A stretch of DNA of 64,000 nt from Heterohyrax brucei (Eukaryota; Chordata; Mammalia; Hyracoidea; Procaviidae): NCBI GenBank assembly GCA_028571685.1, contig CM053142.1, positions 198,702,796 to 198,766,795 of the forward strand, written 5' to 3'. A program made the translations under genes and the position numbers. Below the pieces are notes generated by a model. That model was not told where the DNA came from, made no database searches, and worked only from the letters and a program-made list of their open reading frames with translations. Of the stretch, positions 44,265 to 56,459 are shown one piece after another. The stretch's first letter is position 1. Each line of letters opens with the position of its first letter.

Positions 44265-45635
44265 CTGGGGGTAGAGGATATGCTCAGAGGACAGGACGGC
44301 TGGCCTTGGCCACCTGTCCTGTGCAGGGACAGCACGGGTCCTGGGAGGAGGCTGTGCTGGGCCAGGGCTCAGAACCTGCTCAGCCAGGGCACAAGAAAAA
44401 GAGGTCAGCTGGGGAAGGAGATCAACACAACAGGTGTGCCTTGACCCTGGCTGGCCCACTGCCCTGTGCTCTGCTTGCTGGGCGTCTCCCCCTGGAAGGT
44501 TCCTCCAGACATCATCAGACACGGCAGCCAGGCTTCCGGGTTCCATGTTAGCAGGAGGCGAGGCGGCAGTGAGCCCCACCTGGCTAGGGCTGCGCTGGGA
44601 CATCGCAAGGCCTGAGGGCCACCCTTTGGCGTGGCGTCCACCCAGCCCATTCCATCTGCTCAGTGACCCTGAGTCAGCACCCCTTCTCAGCTCTGATGAA
44701 CCCCTACCCTGCTCTGCCCTCCCCTGGAAAGTAGGTTCTTGTCAGCGGTCACCACGGTCTGACATGGGAGAGGCCAGCACCGGAGAGGACCCAGCGTGAA
44801 ATGGCACCGAGTCTGCAGACCCGATGGTTTGGTTTCTGGAACAGCAGCATGGTGGTCAGGGACCACCCTGAGCAGGCACAAGTCTAGAAGGTATCTCTAG
44901 AGCAGCCACCTGAAGAGAGCAGTCGGCCCAGGGAAAGGTCGGGGACCTGAAGGACTCAGAAAGGGACGGTCCCTCTGGGAAACATGGCTGGGAACCTGGG
45001 GACAGCTTGAGAAGGCTGACAGGTCTGGGGTCCCTGTGGGGAGGGACCACCTCATAGAAAGAGGCCAAGCTGTCCATCCATCCATCCTGGGTGGGATTAG
45101 GGTCCAGAATTGTCGGCAAGAAGCAAGCCCTGTTGGAGGAGAACACAGCCAAAGACCTGTCTCTGGGGTCTTCACTCCAGACGTCAGGCACTCCAGAGAA
45201 ATGTGCCCAGGAAAGACACGATGTGACTGACAGCTGTGGGAAAAGACACAAGTGACCACAGAAGCTATAGCTAATTTTGAAGTAGCTTTGGTCAGTACAA
45301 GAAATTAAAAGGCAAAACAGAGGCCTTGGAGAAAGAACCAGAAGCTAGTAAAAGTAAAATCTAGTCCTAATGCTGTGCCATGAGTGTGTCCTGAGAGGCC
45401 AGTAACAGGACAGAAAACCTGTGATTCTGCTTAGATGAGCCAAGCAAATTTTAGGAAATACAGAGTGAATGGTTACCAGGGGTGAGCAGGAGGGAGGGGA
45501 CGGGGAAGCTGCTATTCACAGGTGGGAGAATGACTCAGAAAACAGACTGCACACACAGGAGTTGTTTAGTTGCTGACTGTTCCCGTGTGGATGTGTTTAG
45601 TTTAAGAAGCTCTAGCTGACCTACTAGTTCATTAC
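44265..45635. other. SBF1 intron (expected), no exon recognised
   Basis: Minus-strand translations of 44.4-45.26 kb do not resemble SBF1 as I know it. Base composition changes from GC-rich to AT-rich at about 45.25 kb. The first 90 bases act as the acceptor side of the 44157-44264 exon. Confidence 0.5.
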
Positions 45636-45639
45636 TTGT

Positions 45640-47800
45640 AGGAAAAAAAAAGTCCTTCATGGAAATAGTGAAATCCTGATTGTCCACCACGGAGAATCCA
45701 CAATATCCAACTTAAAGAAAATAAAAACAGGAGAACGGGACCCAGGAAAAGTAAAAAGGAAATGGACCCAGAAATGAAACAAGCATTGGAATTAGCATAT
45801 AAGAAAAGGTTATTATAAGATAGGTTCCCAGATTTAAGGCACAGATGACTGAGCACGTGGGCAAGCTCTACAGAAAATGAAAACTAAAAACAAACGGGAA
45901 CTCCAGCTCGAAAAACAATCTATGTTGAAAAATTCATCAGTGGGGCTTCAGTGCATATTCTACATAAGAAATGACCATTAACAAAAGGCAACAGAAATCA
46001 GGAAAAACAACCAGAGAAAAATAACAAAAATACACCCAAAGCCTCAGCCCCTCAGGGACAATAGCAAAAGCCCAGGACAGATAGGAGACGGTGCGGACAG
46101 TGCAGCCTGAAACACACTGGGTGACAAAAACCATCAGCTCAAAGATACAAGAGGCACAAACTGTCCCACACAGAATCAACACACAGGAAAACCCCATCAT
46201 GGTCAACTGCTGAAACCAAAGAGAAAGTCTTAAAGGCAGAAAGAAAGGTAGCACGTACAGTTGACAAGGATGAAAAGGAATACTGGCATCTAATCAGCAA
46301 GATCTTCAATTCCAGAAAACAACGGAATTGTACCTTTTAACTGCAGAAAGACATCAACCTAGAATTCTATGTCTGGGGGAAAAAAATGAAGGCAAAATAG
46401 AGCACCTTAAGAGGCAGAAGCCAAGGGGATATGTCAGCCAGTATCCTGGGTGACAGAACACTCAGAGTCGTTCACCACAGAGGAAAACGCTACTGCAGGG
46501 GACTTCAGACTCACTGACTGTGAGAAATACCAGAAGTGTCCATACTCGAAACAGTGTGAAAGACGGCAGAGCAGGAAGGACAAGTGGACTGGCAGGAACA
46601 CAAGCCAACTGCTCGGGCACTCTAAACGTATCTAGGGGATAGCCTGATGGAGAGGGCTGGTCCATTTCAGTGCATGTGAGTATTTCAGGATCACCCCAAC
46701 CCCACGGCAGGCAACTGGGGGGATTACTGCCTGCATGTGGGGCACTCACTGCAACCTGCTGGTGCCGGACGGGTACTAAGGCCTGGTCCTCTCAGGGCAA
46801 GACGTTGTGTTTTCACTGCTGTGAAGTGGGGCCAGCACAGCGGGCAGCTGTTATTTCAACCCCAAGAGGCTGACACAGCTTCCCTGTTTTGAGGCGACTT
46901 AAAGAAACAGAACAGGAAAACTCCCAGTTCTAGCCTTCACCAAGCAAAAGGCAGCAATCCCTCAGGAGGAGACTCAGATTGCCATGCTACTACACAATAA
47001 TGCCTAGTTCTCAACAAAAAATTATAAAACATTAAAAAAAATAAGTCCCACCAAAGTATGATCCATTCGTATGGAAAACAATTTAAAAAAGCCATCCCTG
47101 AGGAGGGTAAGACATTGGAGTTAGGAGTCTCTTAAACACACTGAGAAGAGCTAAAGGAAGTCAGAAAGAGTCGTCTGGACAGTGTGACAAGAGTGTGACG
47201 ACACAGGCAGTGACCAGGTCATGAAGGTCTAACTTGGAGACAACTCGTACTGCGCCTTTACTGGTGTGAAAACATGACCTCCCTGTGAGACGAACGAATC
47301 AGCCCCCACTCATCATGAAGTTGCCCACGTGCCCGTGAGGGCTGCCCACGGAGCTTTAGTCCCTCACTCAGGTGAGGCTGAACAGTGCACACGCCTGCTC
47401 TGACTTACCTACAGACTCGACTTAGACTTACAGAAAGGATCTCGTCCATAACCCATGGAAAAACCAGTATCAGTTAAAAAAAAAAAAAAAAACAAACTCG
47501 AGTTCAAAAGTACAACAGTGAAATACAAAACTTACTAGAGGGGTTTTTCCTCTAGTGATTGGAATGGGGTTAAAAATCAGCCTAAAGACAACTGAAGTGG
47601 TCATGTAAGGAGCAGAAAGAAAAAAAAGGGAAAATGAACACATTCACCACGAGGCCTTACAACACACACGGGAGGGGTCCTCGAAAGAAGACGGGGCAGA
47701 AGTAAAAACCCAAAGGAATACCAGCCAAAACTTACCACCAAAGTATGACCTGGAACACACACGGCCTGGCCTTCACGACCATCTAGAGAACAGGTCTGCC
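45640..47800 (+). mobile_element. Ancient L1 / HAL1-like remnant
   Basis: A-rich plus-strand text resembling the ORF1-end region of old mammalian L1s: accccatcatggtcaactgc, aagtcttaaaggcagaaaga, tcaacctagaattctatgtc. Heavily decayed; no frame survives. A run of 17 A lies at about 47475-47491. Confidence 0.5.
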
Positions 47801-48279
47801 ACACTGAACACTAAGGTCTGAAGACCAGAAGAATGGGGATGGCGTCAAGGACATGGTACATGGAGAACGTAGAAGGTCATTAAACAGACAAGAAGACACC
47901 AGAATAGGTCTCAGAGACTCTACAACGTGCTCTTCAGTGCAGAACAGCTAAAAAGGGAACGAGAGGTGACGACATCCACAGGGAAACAGAATGTTTCACA
48001 GGGCAGTTCAAGAAGACAAGATCAAGTGCTACGATGAAATGTGCAAAACCAAAAGAGAACATAACTTGCATTTCTTAAACCAAATGAAGAAGAAAAAATT
48101 CAGGTTGCAACACTGAAGGATGCTATGGGCAAAACAATCACTGCAGGAGCCGTCCACAGATGTGCTGGCTAGACATGGATGAACATGCTGAATGCTGGCA
48201 TGTGTGTCTGAGGAGTCGCAGAATAGCTAGTGGTTTGTTATCTCTGTTTACCACACAGGTGAATGAGCACAGCCTCAGG

Positions 48280-48985
48280 GGACATCTGTGTCACTTGGCC
48301 CAACACAGTTCATCCTAAAGACAAAGTTCTCCACCCTACTTTGGTGAGTAGTGTCTGTGGTCTTGAGGGCTTACGAGTGTGACACAATTACTGTTCTCTT
48401 ACCATGGATGCAAAGGGTAGTGGGGACACCCAAGATTTGAAGGAGCCACCAGGCCGAAGGACTAATGGATCCCATGTATCACAGACTGCCTGACCTGAAG
48501 ACCAGGAGAAGCAGGCAGTGCCCAGGTCCACTACTGTGACTGGGATCACGATAGAGGGTCCTGAACAGAATGGGGGGAAAATGTAGAATAAAGGATCAAA
48601 TTCACAAAAGCGACCAGACCGACTGGTCCGACAGACTGGAGGAGCCCCGAGACGTGGCTCTGGGACGCCTTCTGACCTGGGCCTGAAGCCATTCCTGGAG
48701 ACCACCTTTCAGCCAAACCACAGACACGTCCACCACATCAACAATAACACCCAAGAGGAATGTGCTCCTTAGAACATTCAATTATACAAGATCAGAAGGA
48801 CAACATTTGCCCAAAAGTAAAGACAAAAAGGTGGGAGAGGTAGCAAATCACAACCAACGGATATGGGGAACCTAGTGTGGACACAAGGAGAATGCTGACA
48901 CACTGTGTGGAGAGAAACCATCACGGAGTACTTCATGTACAAACTATCCAATGGGAAACTGATTGTGTTCTGTGAACTCTGACCT
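48280..48985 (+). mobile_element. L1 3'-UTR-type fragment inside RTE copy C
   Basis: Reverse-complement kin of 2255-2905: aacacccaagaggaatgtgctcc is shared in type with other L1 3'-end pieces, and the end text aaactgattgtgttctgtga pairs with ttacagaacaaactggtttc. Flanked by RTE coding sequence. Confidence 0.6.
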
Positions 48986-48987
48986 AG

Positions 48988-49022
48988 TGCGTGCGTGCGC
49001 GCGTGCGCGCACACACACACAC
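48988..49022. repeat. Alternating purine-pyrimidine tract (GTGC/GCGC/CA)
   Basis: A run of GTGCGTGC, GCGCGTGCGCGC then (AC)n. It lies at the junction of the L1 piece and the resumed RTE. Confidence 0.9.
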
Positions 49023-50270
49023 AACAAAGGTGGTGGTGGGTAGGATGGAAGGAATGCACACAGTCACTATACCAGAAAGAACTGGCTGACACGGAGCCAC
49101 TTCGGGAGTAGCATGTGACCGAGGACCACTGGTCCCAGGGGAGACGTCCACACTGCTCAGGTGGCATCGACAGAAAACAAGGCTCCAGGACGGAGGGAGG
49201 GGCCGCTGGAGAAGTCTCAGCAAACAAGGGTCATACCACAAGAGCTCATGCTCTTTGGGAGACAGCCTGCTGAAGAGACTCATATTCACACCCATTCCAA
49301 ACAAAAGCAGTAAAATGAAATGTGGAATTACTGAAGATCAGTAATACCGCAGGCTAGCAAAATTTTGTTGGAGATGATTTCAAAACAACTGAAGCTGTAG
49401 ACCGATGGGGAACTTCCAGAAGTTCCAGACGGGAAAAGGGCATGGAACAAGGGATACCATGACGGATATCCGACTGACCTTGGCCAAAAGCAGAGAACAC
49501 CAGAAACATGCATACCTGTGTTTTATCAACTACATGAAATGAAATTAAGGACAGCACCATTAAGAATGGAAATTCCAGAACACCCAGCTGTGCTCCTGCA
49601 GAACCTGTACATGGATCAAGAGCCAGCTGTTCTAAGAGAACCAAGGAAGAACGTTACATGGTCCCAAGCTGGAAAGGTGTACAGCAGGGCTGTGTGTTGA
49701 ACAAATGATCCAAGAACCTGACCTGTAAGAAAAAGAACCAGCATCAGAATTGGGGAAAAACTCATGAAAGATCTGCAATATGCAAATAACCTTGCCTGTC
49801 CAAGGGAAGACAGCTTGACACACTTACTGATGAATGTCAAAGGCTGCAGACTTCACTATGGCTTACACGTGAACATAAAGAAAAAATCCTCACAACAGGG
49901 CCAATAACATCACGATAAAGGAACGAGAAACCGACGTCCATGGCAGCAGCAGTAAAGGAAAGTGACATCAGACTGAGGACTGAGTAATCTGCTGCAAAAG
50001 ACCTCTCAAAAGTTTAAAAAGCAAAGGTGTCACTTTGATGACAAAGGTATTCTGACTTATGCCATGATCCTTTCAATCACCTTGAGCACATGTGAAAGTG
50101 GACAAAAAAGGAAGACAGAAGAACTGAAATGTTAGAACTCTGCTGGCAAAGAATGCTGACTACACTGCAGGATGTCAGTCTGTCTTAGAAGATACAACCA
50201 GAAAGCTCTTTAGAGTCAGGATGGTGAGACTCTGGCTCGTTTACTTTGCACATGTCACTGGGAAAGACCA

Positions 50271-51192
50271 CCAAGGCCCGTCACCCACGGAAGCCCCTGT
50301 AAGCAAAGCTACATGCCTATGTGATGGTGGGCGGAGGCATCTCACCCTTGGCATATTTTTGGCTGTACTCTCCCTGATAATATTTTGCATCCTAATTAAA
50401 CCTTCCTCAAAAGTACCCTTTCATCTCCCGGCACAAAGATTAAGGAAGATGCCTTCTAAGAAGGGCTTTACAACCCCCTCGGCTTAATGAATCCCAACAC
50501 AGCACGCCCAGCCCGGGAATGCCGAGGCAGGCCCAGCCCCGCTGGCTTCCCCCAACCGTGCATCCCCCTCCACGTGTGAAATACAAGATTGCAGGAAGAC
50601 CCTGGGAAGACCCCCCACACAGCCCTTAGATACAGACATCCCACTCCTTGCATCAGGAAGATGGATAGACTCCCAAGTTTATTATAATTGGTATGGCACA
50701 TGAATAAACACTAAAGAAATATCCTTCTTAGAACAGCTTAAGAGAGGCATAGGGTGGGGGACAGTAGGCACTTACTGTCCCCACAGGAAGAGATAAAATA
50801 AGAACAAAGAAAGAACAAATAGAGACAGTCAGATAATAACCTTTAGATGAGCCTACCCCTCTTCCTGTACCTTTGACCTCAAGGCATAGATAGAGCTGAC
50901 TGAGCTCACAGCGTAACTGTTTTCACTGTTGATTATTACCACCATATACTTGTCTCGGGCCATTACCTGGAATGCCCTAATAATTAACATGAAAAGAGAC
51001 CACAAGGTATCAGCCAACAGCTTGTATGGTCAAAGAGAAATCATGTCACCTCATTGATTATATAAAAAATAAATAAAGACAGGCGTAACAGGCTGCTGAC
51101 CTCCAGATTCCTGGTTGTCTGAGTCTCATTTTCTTTGCTGATGCCACCCATCCCTTCATGATCCCAGACCCTGCTGAGGCTGGCCCCCAGCA
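50271..51192 (+). mobile_element. Probable retroviral solo LTR fossil in RTE copy C
   Basis: About 920 bases interrupt RTE sequence and are flanked by AAAGACCA (50263-50270 and 51193-51200). The right end is ..CCCCCAGCA, with a polyadenylation-like AATAAATAAA about 120 bases before it. This looks like the R-U5 part of an LTR. The left edge is less clear, and a short hydrophobic reading frame near it could instead be an env remnant. Fossil; inserted after RTE copy C. Confidence 0.5.
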
Positions 51193-51394
51193 AAAGACCA
51201 ACTGCAAGAAAAGGTTGCCATGTTTCATGTAGGGCAGAGGCTCAGCAAAGATGAGGAAGACCCGCAACAAGACAGAGTAACACAGGGTCCGTGATGGACT
51301 CATTGAATCAGCATAAAGACCACACGGGCCTGCACCATGGGTCCTTCCTGAGGCCAACTCACTGACAACAACAAAGCAGCAGGGTATGAGGCAG

Positions 51395-51840
51395 GGCACA
51401 AAAATCAGGTTTCCATACACAAGGAGTCCTACACTGAAGACCACATAATACTGCTGAAAAAAGTCAAGACAACTTAAATATATGGAAAGACTTTCCACAT
51501 TCATGAAACGGAAGATATAATATTAAGATGTCAGTACTACTCAAGCACTGTACAGATTCAATGCAATCTCTAGCAAAATTCCAACAGGCTTTTTACAGAA
51601 AGGGAAACGGCCATCCTTAAATTCATATGGAATTGCAAGAGGCCCAAAGAGCCACAGCAATCTTGAAGAACAAAGTAGGAGGACTCATGCTTCAAAAAGT
51701 AAAATGGTCTGGCACTAGTATAAGAACAGACACAGACCAATGGTACAGAACTGCAGGTCCACAAACAAGCTCGGCTAATGGTCAGCTGGTCTTCAGCAAG
51801 AGTACTAAGTCCAGCCAGCAAGAAAAGACCAGTCTGCTTA
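51395..51840 (+). mobile_element. L1 ORF2 3' segment, left of the RTE insertion
   Basis: L1 text (gtactactcaagcactgtaca; caatctctagcaaaattcca; gaggcccaaagagccacagc) from the C-terminal part of ORF2. It continues at 55108 after the RTE element. Confidence 0.82.
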
Positions 51841-51950
51841 TCAGGTAAGCGAGGTAACACCATCAGGTAAGGAGGGAGTGAGTAGCCCCTACTTGTCAGG
51901 TAAGGAAGGTAACACCATCAGGTAAGCGGGGAGTGAGCAGGCCCTACTTG
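51841..51950 (+). repeat. 55-bp tandem repeat x2 at the RTE 5' end
   Basis: Units start at 51841 and 51896 (TCAGGTAAGCGAGGTAACAC / TCAGGTAAGGAAGGTAACAC) and each ends ..GCCCCTACTTG or ..GGCCCTACTTG. Possible duplicated 5' UTR or promoter unit of the RTE (inference). Confidence 0.85.
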
Positions 51951-52711
51951 TCTGTCAGTGGAGGTGTGCTTGTTGCTGAGATGCAGGAAGCTGTGCCACT
52001 GGTATTTAGGTACCAGCAGGGTCAACCATGGTAGATAAGTTTCAGCTGAGCTTCCAGACTAAGACAGACAAGGAAGAAGGACCTGGCAATCTACTTCTGA
52101 AAGGAATTAGCCAGGGAAAACCTTATGAACAGCAGCCAAACACTGTCAGATATGGTGCTGACAATTGAGCCCCCCAGGTTAGAAGGCACTCAGGAGATCG
52201 GGGAAGAGCTGCCTCCTCAAAGTAGAGTCAATCTTAACGACATGGATGGAGTAAGGCCTCCGGGATCTTCATTCACTGATGTGGCATGACTCAAAATGAG
52301 AGGAAACTGCAAACATCCACTAGTAACTGGAACATGGAATGTACAGAGTATGAATCTAGGAAAACTGGAAATTGTCTAAAGTGAAATGGAACGCACAAAC
52401 ATTGACATCTTAAGCATTAGTGAGCTGAAATGGACTGTTTTGACCATTTTGAATCCAACAATCATACGGTCTACTATGCTGGGAATGAAAACTTGAAGAG
52501 GAACAGTGTTGTGTTCATCACCAAAAAGAACATTTCACGATCTGTCCTGAAGTACAATGCTGTCGATGGAATAATATCCATATGCTTACAAGGATGGCCA
52601 GTTAGTGCAACTGTTATTCAAATTTACAACCACTAAGGCCAAAGATGAAGAGGTTGAAGTTTCTACCAGCTCCTGCAATCTGAAATTGATCAAACGTGCA
52701 ATCAGGATGCA

Positions 52712-53374
52712 TTGATAATTACTTGTGACTGGAATGCAAAAGTTGGAAACAAAGAAGAAGGATCAGTAGTTGGCAAATACGACCTTGGTGACAGAAATAA
52801 TGCCGGAGACCACATGATAGAATTTTGCAAGACAACTGTTTCACTGCTAACACCTTTTTTAACCAACACAAACGGTCACTGTACACATGGACCTCACCAG
52901 ACAGCAGACACAGGAACCAAACCAACTACATCTGTGGAAAGACAATGGAAAAGCTCCACATCAGCAGTCAGAGCAAGACCAGGCACTGACCGTGGCACAG
53001 ATCATCAGTTGCTCATATGCAAATTCAAACTGACACTGAAGAAAATTTCAACACATCCACGAGAGCCAAATTATGACCTTGAGTATATCCCTCCTGATTT
53101 TAAAGACCATCTCAAGGACAGATTTGATGTGCTGATTAGTAATGACCGAAGACCAGATGAACAGTGGAATGACATCAAAGACATCATCCATGAAGAGAGC
53201 AAGAGGTCATTAAAAAGACAGGAAAAAAAGAAAACACCAAATTGGATGTCAGAGACTCTGACACTTGCTCTTGAATGTCAAGCAGCTAAAGCAAAAGGAA
53301 GGAATAGTGAAGTAAAATACCTAAACAGAAGACTTTCAGAGAGCAGCTCGAGAAGACAAAACCAAGTATTATAA
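52712..53374 (+). pseudogene. RTE endonuclease C-part and linker frame
   Basis: 220 codons open: TCDWNAKVGNKEEGSVVGKY (the D-W-N-A endonuclease motif), then GTDHQLLICKFKL (the conserved D-H near the domain end), then a basic linker. The largest surviving piece of the RTE protein in the window. Confidence 0.8.
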
Positions 53375-55107
53375 TGACATGTGCAAAGAGCTGGAAATGG
53401 AAAACCAGAAGGGAAGAATATAGTCAGCATTTCTCAAGCTGAAAGAACTGAAGGAAAAATTCAAGCCTTGAGCTGCAATAATGAAGGATTCTACCAGGAA
53501 ACTATTAAACGACTCAGAGAGCATCAAAAGAAAATGGAAGGAACACAGAGTCATTATACCAGAAAGAACTAGTCGATGTTCAGCCATTTAAAGAGGCAGC
53601 ATATGATCAGGAACTGATGGTACTGAAGGAGGAAGTCAAAGCTGACTGAAGGCACTGGTGAATGGATGGAATATCAATTGAGCTATTTCAACAAACAGAT
53701 GCAGCACTGGAAGTACTCACTCATCTATGCCAAGAAATTGGGAAGACAGATTTCCTGGCCAACTGACTGGAAGAGATCCATATTTATGCCCACTCCAAAG
53801 AAAAGTGATCCAACCAAATGTGGAAATTACCAAACAATATCGTTGATATCACATGCAAGTAAAATTCTGCTCAAGATCATTCAAAAGTGACTACAACAAC
53901 ATATTGACAAGGAGCTGCCAGAAATTCAAGCTGGATTCTGAAGAGGACACGGAACCAGGAGTATGATCGGTGATGTCAGATGGATCTTGGCTGAATGCCA
54001 AGAATACCAGTACGATGTTTACCTATGTTTCATCGACTACACAAAAGCATTCAACCGTGTGGATCATATATGGCTAATGTTGCAGAGAATGGGAATTTCA
54101 GAACACCTAATTGTGCTCTTAAGGAATCTGTCTGTGGATCAAGAGGCAGTCGTGTGAACACAACAAGGGGACACTGCATGGTTTAAAGTCAGGAAAGGCG
54201 TACGTCAGGGTCATATCCTTTCAGCATACCTTTTTAATCTGTATGCCGAGCAAATAATCTGAGAAGCTGGACTATACGAAGAACAAGGCATCGGTATTGG
54301 AGGACGACTCATTGACAACCTGCATTATGCAGATGACACCACCTTACTTGCTGGAAATGAAGAAGATTTGAGGCATTTACTGACGAAGATAAAGGACCAC
54401 AGCGTTCAGTATGCATTGCACCTCAACATCAGGAAAACAAAAATCCTCACAGCTGGACCAGTCAGCAACATTGTCATAAATGGAGAAAGGACTGAGGTTG
54501 TCAAGGATTGCATTTTACTTGGGTCCACAATCAGTGCCCAGAGAAGCAGCAGTCGAGAAATCAAAAGACGCACTGCCCTGGGAAAATCTGCTACAAAGGA
54601 CCTCTTTAAAGTATTCAAAGGTAAGGATGTCATCTTGAGGACTAAAATGCGCCTGACCCAAGCCATGGTATTTTCAATCGCATCATATGCATGCAAAAGC
54701 TGGACTATGAACAAAGAAGACAGAAGAATTCATGACTCTGAATTGTGGTGTTGGAGAAGAATGCTGAATGTACCATGAACGGCCAAAAGAACCAACAGAT
54801 CTGGTCTGGAAGAAGTACAACCAGAGCACTCCTTGGAAGCCAAGATGGCAAGACTGCGTCTTACATACTTTGGACATGTTGTCAGGAAAGATCAGTCCCC
54901 GGAGAAGGACGTCATCTTTGGTAGAGTGGAAGGTCAGCGAAAAAGAGGAAGACCGTCGATAAGAGGGATCGACACAGTGACCACAACAATGGGCTTACGC
55001 ATAAAAACAATTGTGGACATGGCGCAAGACCAGGCCGTGTTTCATTCTGTTGTTCATAGGGTTGCTATGAGTCACAACTGACTTGACAGCACCGAACAAC
55101 AGCAACA

Positions 55108-56415
55108 CTGAATGAGTGGTTGGAACAGCTGGGTCTCTCCATGCAAAGCATGGAAGCTGGACACATACCTTACATGATACATAGAAACTAAAATGGACCC
55201 AAGTCCTAACTGAGAGAATGAAAAGTACGAATCTCTCAGAACAGAAGGCAGGAATGATATTTCCAGACCTAGTTTCCAACAATGAATTCATGGACATGAC
55301 ACCAAAAAGCACAGGCAACAAAATAAACGCCAAACTGACTTCATCAAAACTCAGACATTGCATGCCAAGGGCTGCATCAACCAAGTCAAAAGACGATGTA
55401 CAGAATAGGAGAAAATATTCAGAAACCTTACATCTGATGAAGATTTTGCATCTCAAGTATATAAAGAATACGTAAAAATAAACAAAGCCTAATTTAAAAA
55501 TGGGCAGAGCTTGAATAAACATTTCACAAAAGAAGACATACAAATGGCCGATGACCATGTAAGAAGATGTGACGAGTCATCAGGGAACTGCAGTCACAGC
55601 CACGATGAGGTAGCACCTCCCCCCCTTGGGTGGCTGTCATCAGAAAGAGGAAACAAGTGTGGGCAGGGGTGTGGGCAATGGGAAAACCCACACACTGGTA
55701 GAAAGGGGGCCTGGAGCTGCTGCGGTGGAAATAATTTAGGAGAACTCAGAAAGTCAGACACAGAACTACCCATGGCCCAACAGCTCCACTCCCAGGTATG
55801 CAGCCACAGGAACTGAAGAGACTTAAACAAATACGTGTATACCGACGACCACTGCAACACTATCTGCAACAGCCAAAAGGTGGAAACTAACCCCGTGCCC
55901 ATCAACAGTGGACAAATAAAATTCCGTCTGCACATACAATGGAACATTCTTCAGTCACAAAGAGGAAGTCCTGACACTTCCACACATGGATGGATCTTGA
56001 AAACCTTATGCCGAGTGAAATACATCAACTCGAAAAAATAAATACTATATACTCCCACTTGACGTGGTATCCAGAATAGGCAAAAGGAGACAGAAAGTAG
56101 ATTAGAGGTTACCAGTGGCCTGGAGGAAGGAGGTGTGGTGTTAACTTCTCAGTGGGCAAAAAGTTTCTCTTTAAAACTCACTGTCATCGAGTTGATTCTG
56201 ACTCATAGTGACCCTACAGGACACAGCAGAACTGCCCCACAGCATTTCCAAGGAGCACCTGGTGGATTTGAACTGCTGACCTTCTGGTTAGTAGCAAAAA
56301 GTTTCTGTTTAGGTGATGAAAACATGATGCAAATCAGAGGTGATGGTTATACAAAACTCTGAAAGTGCTTAATGCCAGTAAACTATGCACTTACAAATGA
56401 TTAAATTGATAACTC
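55108..56415 (+). mobile_element. L1 3' end, right of the RTE insertion
   Basis: Resumes with tggttggaacagctgggtct, collinear with the L1 at 51395-51840. It includes gggcagagcttgaataaaca and tggaacattcttcagtcaca and runs to a TG-rich tail at 56415. An AfroSINE interrupts at 56175-56293. Confidence 0.8.
56175..56293 (-). mobile_element. AfroSINE with 19-bp target duplication
   Basis: Reverse AfroSINE flanked by GCAAAAAGTTTCTCTTTAA (56156-56174) and GCAAAAAGTTTCTGTTTAG (56294-56312), 17 of 19 alike. It lies in the L1 3' end. Confidence 0.88.
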
Positions 56416-56459
56416 GGTGTGTGTGTGTGTGCGTGCACATCTGTACACATATATATAAA

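Larger units (their letters stand above)
47815..51372 (+). mobile_element. RTE LINE copy C, split twice
   Basis: Pieces run in order with the 51.8-55.1 kb copy. 47815-48130 covers the linker (ctgaagaccagaagaatggg; agaaggtcattaaacagac). 49025-50270 covers the linker end and reverse transcriptase. 51200-51372 is the 3' end (gaggaagacccgcaacaaga to ctcactgacaacaacaaag). An L1 3'-UTR-type piece interrupts at about 48200-49020, and an LTR-like element at about 50271-51192. Many breaks. Confidence 0.75.
51841..55107 (+). mobile_element. RTE-type LINE copy A, near full length, inserted in an L1
   Basis: Best-kept RTE in the window. 5' region with a 55-bp direct repeat (51841-51950). Endonuclease at about 52380-53060 (ISELKW; LLICKFKLTLKK). 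Open linker frame 52712-53374. Reverse transcriptase at about 53660-54400 (CFIDYTKAFNRVDHIW; intact YADD at 54326-54337). C-terminal region includes DLFKVFKGKDVILRTK. The 3' end ..cttgacagcaccgaacaaca is followed at once by resumed L1. Broken by several stops and frameshifts, so not active. Confidence 0.88.

Noticed and set aside
44405-44650. Minus-strand frame just upstream of the first seen SBF1 exon, considered as a further SBF1 exon
   Set aside because: The peptide does not resemble SBF1 as I know it, and no matching splice sites join it in frame to the next exon.
50221-50487. 88-codon frame with a hydrophobic segment, possibly an envelope membrane anchor
   Set aside because: Its first part is RTE sequence, and the hydrophobic part lies in an LTR-like insert. 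One hydrophobic run is not enough to call an env gene; kept only as a note on a fossil.
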